Part shown: positions 1-5,299 of the stretch, one piece after another
Position numbering within the stretch: position 1 is the stretch's first letter
Layout: each line of letters starts with the position of its first letter
Assembly (NCBI GenBank): GCA_913062745.1
Contig: CAJXXJ010000314.1
Coordinates: forward strand, 1-5,299
Direction: 5' to 3'
DNA length: 5,299 nt
Source: an uncultured Phaeodactylibacter sp.
GTDB taxonomy: Bacteria; Bacteroidota; Bacteroidia; Chitinophagales; Saprospiraceae
Position numbers and translations under genes: made by a program
The notes under the pieces: generated by a model
Seen by the model: only the letters and a program-made list of their open reading frames with translations
Databases searched by the model: none
What the model was told of the DNA's origin: nothing

Positions 1-1306
1 CATCAAGCGCCAGGGAGATATTCCGGATGAAGGGATAGCCCGCCGGCTCCACCCGCAGCCTGAACGGCTCCCGCGTGATCAGCCCATCGGCCTCCAGCTC
101 ATCCATACGGGCGATGCCGTCGTACAGCGCCCCGCACTGCAGCGCCGGGTCCTCCCAGCTCGTTTCGTGCCGGCACATCAGGTTGAGGATGTGCTTGCGC
201 AAAATTTCATCTTCCGCACTTAACAAGTGCCCTTTGATGATGGGCAGCTTACCGCTTTCCACAATCTCCTGATAGCGTTCTATTTTCTTTTCATTCTGCA
301 CATAGCCGTCCCAGCTGTCGCTGATAGAGGAAGCGCCCAGCGCCAGGTTTAGCTCCGTATTGAAGGGCGTGTAGCCCATAAAGTTGCGGTGCAGGTGCCC
401 GGCTTCCATGGCCTTACAGAGGCTATCCTTGGGCAAGGCGAAGTGGTCCATGCCGATCTCCACGTAACCAGCTGCTTCCAGCAGCTCGCGCCCCAGTTCA
501 TACAGCTCACGTTTCTCCTGCCCGGTCGGCAGGTCAGCCTCTGAGTAAGCCCGCTGACTCGGGCTGATCCAGGGCACATGTGCGTAGCTGTAGAAAGCGA
601 TGCGCTCCGGCAGCAGGGCTTTCACCTTTTTGACGGTATCGATGATATGCGCCTTGGTCTGCAGCGGCAGCCCGAAGATGAGGTCATAGTTGATCGATTC
701 GTAACCGAGCTCCCGCGCTTTTTCCGTCACCTGCACCACATCCTCGAAGGTCTGTTGGCGGTTGATGATTTCGAGGATTTCCGGCGCGAAATCCTGAATT
801 CCGATGCTCAGGCGGGTGAAGCCCAGTTTCCGCAGTACTTCCAGATGCCCGGGCGAGGTAGTGCCGGGGTGCGCTTCGAAACCAAATTCATACTGCTCCG
901 CCAGCTCCACGTCGGCGAGTATGGTGGAAAGCAGGTGGTGCAGGTTTTCCGGAGAAAAGAAAGTGGGCGTACCTCCGCCCAGGTGCAGTTCGCGCAGTAC
1001 GGGCTTGCCCGGCAGCAGCTCGCGGTACAGGGCCCATTCTTTGAGCACTGCTTCTAGGTAAGGAGACTCCACGCCGTGGTTTTTAGTGATGCGCTTGTTA
1101 CAGCCGCAGTAGGTACACAGGGCTTCACAGAAGGGCAGGTGGAGGTAGAGGCTGATTTCATTTTGCCGCCCGAAGGCTTGTACGACCTTCTGCTTCCAGG
1201 CCGATTCGGCCGGCGGCTGCTCATCCCAGTACGGGACCGTGGGATAGCTGGTATAGCGGGGTACCGGAACGTTGTACTTTTCCAGTAGTTGCTGTTGTTG
1301 AGTCAT
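1..1306 (-). CDS. hemN: Oxygen-independent coproporphyrinogen III dehydrogenase HemN (C-terminus cut by window edge)
   Basis: Radical-SAM enzyme of heme synthesis. It oxidatively decarboxylates two propionates of coproporphyrinogen III to give protoporphyrinogen IX without oxygen, in the cytoplasm. Reading from the ATG at 1306 gives 435 uninterrupted residues; E. coli HemN has about 457, so roughly the last 20 are missing. Visible marks: PRYTSYPT near residue 16, which typifies true HemN; LYLHLPFC then Cys60, Cys64, Cys67 and Cys69 (C-x3-C-x2-C-x-C), where the first three ligate the 4Fe-4S cluster and the fourth separates HemN from HemW; GGGTPT at 110-115; Glu144, matching E. coli Glu145; LSIGIQDF at 166-173; YDLIFGLPLQT at 207-217; HRNFMGYT at 306-313; PFIRNISLALD at the edge. 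Met310 replaces the Gln311 of E. coli. The upstream neighbour is divergent, so the gene is first in its unit or alone. Family assignment is very secure; activity is inferred. Confidence 0.97.
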   Translation of the reverse strand, partial: MTQQQQLLEKYNVPVPRYTSYPTVPYWDEQPPAESAWKQKVVQAFGRQNEISLYLHLPFCEALCTYCGCNKRITKNHGVESPYLEAVLKEWALYRELLPGKPVLRELHLGGGTPTFFSPENLHHLLSTILADVELAEQYEFGFEAHPGTTSPGHLEVLRKLGFTRLSIGIQDFAPEILEIINRQQTFEDVVQVTEKARELGYESINYDLIFGLPLQTKAHIIDTVKKVKALLPERIAFYSYAHVPWISPSQRAYSEADLPTGQEKRELYELGRELLEAAGYVEIGMDHFALPKDSLCKAMEAGHLHRNFMGYTPFNTELNLALGASSISDSWDGYVQNEKKIERYQEIVESGKLPIIKGHLLSAEDEILRKHILNLMCRHETSWEDPALQCGALYDGIARMDELEADGLITREPFRLRVEPAGYPFIRNISLALD

Positions 1307-1334
1307 GGTTGTGGCTTTTGCAATGCGAATGGGG

Positions 1335-1342
1335 CAAAAGTA
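1335..1342 (-). promoter_or_regulatory. Candidate Bacteroidota -7 box for hemN
   Basis: On the minus strand this reads TACTTTTG, a full match to the TAnnTTTG -7 consensus of the Bacteroidota primary sigma factor. It lies 28 bases upstream of the hemN ATG, implying a leader of about 20 nt. No TTG is found at the expected -33 spacing, so the site rests on the -7 box alone. Confidence 0.35.
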
Positions 1343-1501
1343 GGGCAGGGCAAGAGCGGCGGCGGTGATACCGGTCAGCAGCAGGAGGTGATTTCTGTCA
1401 GTGCTGTTTGCCCTCCAATCATTTTGTGGCCAGGAATTACGCGAAGGGCTGTTTTTGGAAACAAAGATTTACCCTTGGCTGTTGGACACAAAAATAACCG
1501 G

Positions 1502-2107
1502 ATGGATAAGCTTTGGTCGTATTTCAAAAACCTGTTTCAGCAAGCTGAGGAAAGCTCGCCTTCCCGTCCGCTCATCCACGAAATGATCGAACGCAGCGAA
1601 GAAGAACGGGAAGACTACGAGCGCTGGAAAAACACCCTGGTACTACGCCGGCTGCTGGATTGGCTGAACGATCAGTACGCCATCTACCGGGTAGATCAGG
1701 ACCGCATTGACGAGGCGCTGGATTTTCTGAATACGCCTTCCTCCAAGGGCTTTGTCATCCACTTCAATCAAACCCGCTACAGTCAGCGGGACGTCGTCCA
1801 TTTTTTTGACTATCTCAAAGAGCAAGTGCTGAAGCTCAAATACCGCACGCAAATTTCTGACCTGCGCACCTACGAGCGGGCGAGCTGGGTGGAGACTATA
1901 CAGCGGCATTACCTCAAGCCGGGCCCTACAATCCGGCAGCAACAAGAGGACGGGAAGTTTACCCAGAAATTTGGCAACATTATGATTGAGCTGGAACTGC
2001 GCAACGATCAGGTCTTCAACCTGCGCTTCCGGGCTACCGTCTACAAGGACAGCCTGTTCAAAGAGCCTGCGGAATTTAAAGAGTTGATGCAGGAATTAGT
2101 GGTATAA
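1502..2107 (+). CDS. Conserved-looking hypothetical protein, 201 aa, function unknown
   Basis: I do not recognise this family and assign no function. The ATG at 1502 is preferred: it follows an A-rich leader (CAAAAATAACC), while the frame open further upstream runs into the hemN 5' end and reads as low-quality sequence. The product has no signal peptide or membrane segment, so it is probably cytoplasmic. Residues 1-75 are charged and helical (an acidic stretch at 30-40, then LRRLLDWLNDQYAIYRVD), followed by a short strand GFVIHF at 84-89, a helix at 97-113, and a C-terminal beta-rich part at 157-182 (FGNIMIELELRN, FNLRFRATV) ending in a helix. An alpha/beta small domain that binds a partner is possible but unsupported. 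A weak promoter may be TTG 1424-1426 plus TGTTTTTG 1450-1457 (23-bp gap, one mismatch). Its TAA abuts the stop of the convergent gene. Sensible composition and length argue that it is a real gene. Confidence 0.8.
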   Translation: MDKLWSYFKNLFQQAEESSPSRPLIHEMIERSEEEREDYERWKNTLVLRRLLDWLNDQYAIYRVDQDRIDEALDFLNTPSSKGFVIHFNQTRYSQRDVVHFFDYLKEQVLKLKYRTQISDLRTYERASWVETIQRHYLKPGPTIRQQQEDGKFTQKFGNIMIELELRNDQVFNLRFRATVYKDSLFKEPAEFKELMQELVV

Positions 2108-3562
2108 TCACCCATTTACCCACCCCTTCTTCTCCTGCTCCACATGCTGCAGCTCCACACGGACGCCGTACTTCTCCCGCAGGTGCTTCGCCAGCTCATC
2201 CGCCGCGTAGACGGAGCGGTGCTGCCCGCCGGTACAGCCAAAGCTGACCATCAGGCTGCTGAACTGCCGCTCCAGATAATTCTCCACCGCCTCATCCACG
2301 ATGCGGAAGGCCTCCTGCAGAAATGCCGGCATGCGGCTCCGTTGCTGCAGGAAGGTGATGACTTCCTCGTCCCGTCCGGTCAGCGTTTTGTACGGAGCGT
2401 ATCGCCCCGGGTTGTGCAGGAAGCGGCAGTCGAATACGAAGCCGCCGCCGTTATCCGTAGGGTCTTCGGGTATACCGCCTTTTTTGTAGGAAAAGCTCTG
2501 AATGCGTACCGTCAGCGGGTGCCCCTCCCCGGCCTTTTTGGCGGAAGCCGTAAAGCGCTCCTCTTGCAGCAGCCGATGCACGACGCGCTGCAGTTCGGGC
2601 AATTGCAGCCCGGCCGGGTTGTCCCGCAGCAGCTGACCCAGATTCTGCAGGGCAAAAGGGATGCTTTGCAGAAAATGCGCCTTGCGCTCGTACAGGCCCC
2701 GCAGCCCGTAAGCGCCGAGCACCTGCAGGGTACGCAACAGCACAAAGCCGTAGTAGTGGCGGATAAAAGCCGGGCGGTCAATCTCCGTATACTGCGCCGC
2801 AGCGTCCAGGTAGTGGTGCAGCAGGGATTCCCGGATCTTGTCCGGAATGTTAGCTTTCGCCTGATAGAGCAGAGAAGCCAGATCGTACTGCAACGCACCG
2901 CGCCGCCCACCCTGATAGTCGATGAAGCAGGGCTGATCTTCCTGCAGCATGATATTGCGCGACTGGAAATCGCGGAACATGAAGTGCTCTGCTCCGGCTC
3001 CCGCCAGGAACTGAACCAACTGCTGCCCCTCCTCTTCCAGCGCTTCCTCGTCAAACACCACGCCCGATAGCTTCAGGAACTGATACTTAAAGGCATTGAA
3101 GTCCCACATCATCGCCCGCTCGTCAAACACCTCACGCGGCGTGCACAGGCTATAGTCCAGCCCCTGCCCGCCCACGATTTGCAGCCGCGCCAGTTGCTCC
3201 ACCACCCGCTTATACAAGCTTTCCAGTTCTTTCGAAAAAGCTGCGCCGGGTGCCGGCAGGCGGTCGTACAGCCGCTCCTCACCGAGGTCTTCCTGCAGGT
3301 AGATATTCTGTGTTAAATCTTCTGCGTAGATTTCCGGCACAGGCAGCCCTTTGGAGCGGAAGTGGCGGGAAAAAGCCAGAAAAGCCCGGTTTTCCTGCTC
3401 ATCTTCATTATAGGTACCGATTGCAGATGCGCTGCCGCTGCTCAGCCGGTAGTAGCGGCGGGGGGAACCGGAGGGGGGAAGGGCAATAATTCCCGTAGGC
3501 GGTGCCTGGAAGTGCCGGGTAAACAATTTGGAAAGGGCTTGTGAAATGTGGTCTTTAGTCAT
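2108..3562 (-). CDS. APH-type sugar kinase-like phosphotransferase fused to a RapZ C-terminal domain
   Basis: A 484-residue two-domain protein, counted from the ATG at 3562. A GTG at 3574, right after an in-frame TAA, would add four residues. Residues about 1-335 form an aminoglycoside-phosphotransferase fold like the cell-wall sugar kinase AmgK: loop SGSPRRYYR at 31-39, catalytic RDFQSRN at 197-203 (Asp198, Asn203; the His of the usual HRD is Phe196), and metal-binding IDYQGG at 214-219 (Asp215). Residues about 352-480 match RapZ-C: IQSFSYKKGGIP, FVFDCRFLHNPGRY, LTGRDEEV, and SFGCTGGQHRS at 440-450 (Cys443, His448, Arg449). The RapZ N-terminal P-loop ATPase domain is absent. In E. coli, RapZ-C binds glucosamine-6-phosphate and small RNAs, and AmgK phosphorylates MurNAc/GlcNAc for wall recycling. 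An amino-sugar kinase with a sensing or regulatory tail is therefore a reasonable inference; substrate is unproven. No murU-like partner lies in the window. Confidence 0.9.
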   Translation of the reverse strand: MTKDHISQALSKLFTRHFQAPPTGIIALPPSGSPRRYYRLSSGSASAIGTYNEDEQENRAFLAFSRHFRSKGLPVPEIYAEDLTQNIYLQEDLGEERLYDRLPAPGAAFSKELESLYKRVVEQLARLQIVGGQGLDYSLCTPREVFDERAMMWDFNAFKYQFLKLSGVVFDEEALEEEGQQLVQFLAGAGAEHFMFRDFQSRNIMLQEDQPCFIDYQGGRRGALQYDLASLLYQAKANIPDKIRESLLHHYLDAAAQYTEIDRPAFIRHYYGFVLLRTLQVLGAYGLRGLYERKAHFLQSIPFALQNLGQLLRDNPAGLQLPELQRVVHRLLQEERFTASAKKAGEGHPLTVRIQSFSYKKGGIPEDPTDNGGGFVFDCRFLHNPGRYAPYKTLTGRDEEVITFLQQRSRMPAFLQEAFRIVDEAVENYLERQFSSLMVSFGCTGGQHRSVYAADELAKHLREKYGVRVELQHVEQEKKGWVNG

Positions 3563-3613
3563 TGAATTTTGCACTTATTCGGGGGAGGAAACAATGAAGC
3601 TAAGGTAACGATG

Positions 3614-3659
3614 AATGAGTAATATAACACTTCGGCTTATTCATTGAAATAATACGAAG
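3614..3659 (-). promoter_or_regulatory. Two overlapping AT-rich inverted repeats in the kinase/RapZ-C leader
   Basis: Bases 3614-3622 (AATGAGTAA) pair with 3637-3645 (TTATTCATT) over nine positions if one G-U is allowed as + strand RNA; on the minus strand that position is a mismatch. The same right arm is shared with a second hairpin: 3637-3641 with 3648-3652, closed by CTTCG 3630-3634 with CGAAG 3655-3659 across a two-base internal loop. They lie about 50-100 bases before the leftward start codon. Because the sequence is AT-rich, chance is a real alternative. Confidence 0.25.
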
Positions 3660-3878
3660 GTTGAGAAAGCCTAATGAAGCAGACTGTTTTTTTACTGCCA
3701 ATCAGATAACTCAATTAGCCTCATCCTCTTTAAACAGGCAACTCCACCAGCACTTCTCTACTTCAGAAACCTGACTTTTAGAAAAAAAAGTTTTTCGCTT
3801 TTCCGGCACCATATTGCGTATCTACAACAATTAAGCTATTTTAATCTCAGAAAATCAAGCGCTTGTTTTCGCGTTCTT

Positions 3879-3982
3879 TATACCGACGACGAAGTAGTTT
3901 GGGACCAACCATGACTTCGTGTCGGCATATACTCGTGCGTCGGGTTTGTGCCTTACGCCCAAACCTCTCCGTTCCGAGTATA
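3879..3982 (+). promoter_or_regulatory. Structured leader or palindromic element with nested and alternative stems
   Basis: Stem A pairs 3883-3895 with 3914-3925: twelve base pairs with one bulged G at 3888 and an 18-base loop, extendable past one mismatch by TAT 3879-3881 with ATA 3927-3929. Stem B pairs TATACTCG 3928-3935 with CGAGTATA 3975-3982 (8 of 8) and encloses GGTTTG 3943-3948 with CAAACC 3960-3965. The left arm of A can instead pair with 3934-3943 (nine pairs, one bulge), which would break B. The element ends 20 bases before the ATG at 4003, so a cis-acting RNA leader fits best. A dispersed palindromic repeat or a DNA binding site is the alternative. I recognise no known riboswitch class. 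Confidence 0.45.
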
Positions 3983-4002
3983 ACCTAAAAAATTAAATTC
4001 TG

Positions 4003-4551
4003 ATGAATCTCAATTACTGTTTTTTCCATGCCCGACGCTGTTGGGTCATAACCCTTATTTTCCTATGGGGGGGGATAGGCTTTAATTCTCTGCTCGCCCA
4101 GGGCGATTCTTTTGCGCTTACACAGTTAGAGCTGGAACAGCTCTACGAAATCGCCAATGACACTCTGTCTGCCGAATCCGGCTACGCCCGGGCCTTCCTC
4201 GGGTTGACCGATCAGGCGGCCTTCATGCCCGCGATTGCGCCCCCCTACAGCCCGCAGCAGCAGATGCAGGGCGTTCCGCTGCCGCCCGTTGCAGAAACAA
4301 CTAGTGTGAGCAAGCCCCTACAGCTTGTGCCCAACCCGGCATCGGAGGAAGTCAACGTCCACCTGCCACAGGCCGAAGGCGAGTGGGAGCTACAGCTTTG
4401 GGACATTAACGGCCGACTGGCCCGCAGCTGGCAGATACAGGGAGAAACGGCGCCTACGCTCAACCTGCAAGGACTGCCGAAGGGGCTGTATGTGCTGCAT
4501 GGCCTAAGCCCGGATGGCCAGCCCTATCAGTCTAAGCTGGTGGTAGAATAA
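4003..4551 (+). CDS. Short secreted protein with T9SS type A C-terminal sorting domain
   Basis: A 182-residue exported protein. Residues 1-33 form a Sec signal peptide: Arg11-Arg12, a hydrophobic core from about 14 to 31, and probable cleavage after LLAQ at 33. The mature passenger is tiny: a helical stretch at 38-68 (LTQLELEQLYEIAND and a following YARAFLGL), then a Pro/Gln-rich linker at about 79-97. Residues about 106-182 form a T9SS type A sorting domain: LVPNPASEEVNV, a beta segment WELQLWDINGRLARSW, then LNLQGLPKGLYVLHGL and the terminal SKLVVE. That domain directs crossing of the outer membrane by the Por machinery and usually surface attachment or release. Most such cargo is far longer, so this may be a minimal cargo or the remnant of a larger protein. 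The coding region of the signal peptide carries an 8-G run. A structured element lies just upstream and a terminator just downstream, so it is probably monocistronic. Confidence 0.9.
   Translation: MNLNYCFFHARRCWVITLIFLWGGIGFNSLLAQGDSFALTQLELEQLYEIANDTLSAESGYARAFLGLTDQAAFMPAIAPPYSPQQQMQGVPLPPVAETTSVSKPLQLVPNPASEEVNVHLPQAEGEWELQLWDINGRLARSWQIQGETAPTLNLQGLPKGLYVLHGLSPDGQPYQSKLVVE
4067..4074 (+). repeat. Run of eight G inside the signal-peptide coding region
   Basis: The run encodes the end of Trp22 plus Gly23 and Gly24 of the T9SS cargo. Read directly, seven G gives GGA then TAG, a stop after residue 24; nine G gives GAT, AGG, CTT and TAA, a stop after residue 27. Only the present length (or a change by three) leaves the frame open, so slippage would act as an on/off switch. 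Whether the tract actually varies cannot be seen here. Confidence 0.9.
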
Positions 4552-4576
4552 GCGAACACTTAGTTCTAAAATTACG

Positions 4577-4630
4577 CCGGCGGCTTAGGGCATTCTGCCT
4601 TGGGCCGCCGGTTCTTAATAATTTTTTTTT
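4577..4630 (+). terminator. Intrinsic terminator after the T9SS cargo gene
   Basis: CCGGCGGC 4577-4584 pairs perfectly with GCCGCCGG 4604-4611, and the inner bases 4585-4592 pair with 4596-4603 allowing three G-U, giving a 16-pair stem with a TTC loop. A T-rich tail follows and ends in nine T at 4622-4630. It starts 26 bases after the TAA at 4551. The long T run is ten bases from the stem, further than in a textbook terminator, and it touches the next ATG, so it may also act as a leader element of the downstream gene. Confidence 0.75.
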
Positions 4631-5299
4631 ATGAAGAAGAGAATATACCTGCTTTTTGTGTTTTCGGTAATTACTCAGTTAGCTATCGGTCAGTTCGTCA
4701 TCAACAAGTCCTTTGATATTAACGGCCCAAATGTATCAGATGTAGCCTATTCTATTTTAGCGGACAGTAGTGGTTTTACATTAGATATATCGACATTTTG
4801 TTACGATGGGCAGCTATCATGTGGAGGCATGCTGAGAACAAACCTGGAAGGAGATAGCTTATGGAGCAGCATTTGGGATGCGTTTCCTGCTGCCTTTTTT
4901 ACAACCAACTATATACGCGCCAATGATGGGAGTTATTACCTTTCCGGCTCTGAATATATTGCACAAGACAGCTCTTTCAGTCCTTACCTTTCTAAAGTTT
5001 CTAGTCAAGGGGAAAGAACCTGGATTGAATATTACAATGATATAGAAAAAGATGTAGCTGTCGACCTGGCAATTGCTCCGGATGGGCATCTAATTTCTTA
5101 CAACCTAGGTGGTGTGTCTGGCGAATACAGCATCATCACCGTCCAAAAGCTGCACCGCGAAGATGGCTCCGTGATATGGGAAGAAGAAGTAGAAACCGGC
5201 CTCTTCTTCCCATCCGCTGGTGAACTCACCGTCCTCCAAGACAGCAGCATCATGCTCGCCTACCACTACCCCGCCCCCGACAACCACCGCGGCTACGCC
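4631..5299 (+). CDS. Secreted protein with beta-propeller-like repeats (C-terminus beyond window)
   Basis: 223 residues are visible, open to the right edge. The start is fixed: an in-frame TAA at 4619-4621 precedes nine T and then the ATG. Residues 1-20 form a signal peptide (MKKR, then a hydrophobic core ending AIG, probable cleavage before Gln21). The mature part shows about three similar units of roughly 50 residues (about 48-83, 100-136, 152-188): a strand such as GFTLDIS, SYYLSGS or HLISYNL, then a second strand ending in L/K, then a turn with Gly and a Trp (GDSLWSS, GERTWIE, GSVIWEE). This resembles blades of WD40/PQQ-like propellers common in Bacteroidota surface proteins. A T9SS sorting domain at the unseen C-terminus is likely but not shown. 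No ligand or enzyme activity can be named. Composition jumps from about 41% GC before base 5100 to about 58% after it, with no break in the frame. Confidence 0.85.
   Translation, partial: MKKRIYLLFVFSVITQLAIGQFVINKSFDINGPNVSDVAYSILADSSGFTLDISTFCYDGQLSCGGMLRTNLEGDSLWSSIWDAFPAAFFTTNYIRANDGSYYLSGSEYIAQDSSFSPYLSKVSSQGERTWIEYYNDIEKDVAVDLAIAPDGHLISYNLGGVSGEYSIITVQKLHREDGSVIWEEEVETGLFFPSAGELTVLQDSSIMLAYHYPAPDNHRGYA

Larger units (their letters stand above)
3563..4002. other. 440-bp divergent intergenic region, AT-rich left part, structured right part
   Basis: No credible coding frame. It separates the divergent kinase/RapZ-C gene and the T9SS cargo gene and must hold both promoters. Bases 3614-3659 contain AT-rich inverted repeats in the kinase leader. 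Bases 3687-3693 are seven T and 3782-3789 eight A. Bases 3879-3982 hold the structured element listed separately. A weak candidate promoter for the rightward gene is TTG 3814-3816 plus TATTTTAA 3837-3844 (20-bp gap, -7 box matching 6 of 8); it would put the structured element inside the transcript. No convincing promoter was found for the leftward gene, and no tRNA fold was seen. Confidence 0.7.

Noticed and set aside
578..1057. 159-codon plus-strand open frame
   Set aside because: Antisense shadow of hemN; the minus-strand frame carries the radical-SAM and HemN motifs throughout.
1..1306. HemW (HemN-like heme chaperone) instead of HemN
   Set aside because: The fourth Cys of C-x3-C-x2-C-x-C, the PRYTSYP start and the HRNFMGYT region fit true HemN, and the length fits too.
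1408..1426. TTG plus TCATTTTG as a promoter for the 1502 gene
   Set aside because: Spacing between the boxes is only eight bases, far below the 17-23 expected.
1289..1501. Upstream extension of the 201-residue protein
   Set aside because: It overlaps the hemN 5' end and its probable promoter and encodes Gly/Cys-rich low-quality sequence; the ATG at 1502 gives a natural N-terminus.
2512..3054. 180-codon minus-strand open frame
   Set aside because: Same-strand shadow in another frame of the kinase/RapZ-C gene, rich in Cys, Arg and Ser as expected from out-of-frame GC-rich DNA.
2144..3070. 308-codon plus-strand open frame
   Set aside because: It lies antisense to the kinase/RapZ-C gene, whose motifs are unmistakable. 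High GC makes long antisense frames common, and its product has no recognisable domain.
3781..3796. GAAAAA...TTTTTC as a terminator
   Set aside because: Only six weak A-T-rich pairs, no GC stem; both flanking genes point away from this region.
3563..4002. CRISPR array or tRNA in the large spacer
   Set aside because: No regularly spaced identical repeats and no cloverleaf or T-loop sequence; the repeats present are inverted, not direct.
4859..5089. 76-codon minus-strand open frame
   Set aside because: Antisense to the secreted propeller-like protein, no family features.

Overview
The window looks like chromosomal DNA of a member of the Bacteroidota, probably a fairly GC-rich, Saprospiria-like lineage. 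This placement is inference. It rests on a C-terminal type IX secretion (T9SS, Por) sorting domain, on signal peptides ending in AQ/GQ, on start codons with A/T-rich leaders and no Shine-Dalgarno, on a TAnnTTTG-type -7 box ahead of hemN, and on a kinase/RapZ-C fusion typical of this phylum.

Layout. Bases 1-1306 (minus) carry nearly all of hemN, oxygen-independent coproporphyrinogen III dehydrogenase; the last 20 or so residues lie off the left edge. A 195-bp divergent spacer leads to a 201-residue protein of unknown function (1502-2107, plus). Its stop codon directly abuts the stop codon of the convergent gene at 2108-3562 (minus), which encodes a sugar-kinase-like phosphotransferase fused to the C-terminal domain of RapZ. 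A 440-bp non-coding spacer follows (3563-4002). Its right third holds an elaborate set of inverted repeats directly before a short T9SS-exported protein (4003-4551, plus). An intrinsic terminator (4577-4630) ends in a run of nine T that touches the ATG of a second secreted protein with propeller-like repeats (4631 to beyond the right edge).

How the genes relate. The left half is housekeeping: heme synthesis, and probably amino-sugar or cell-wall metabolism with possible GlcN6P sensing. The right half is surface/secretion material with signs of variability: an 8-G run inside a signal-peptide coding region where a one-base slip either way gives a stop within a few codons, a structured leader with alternative pairings, and a sharp composition change inside the last gene. 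No tRNA, rRNA, CRISPR array or transposase was seen.
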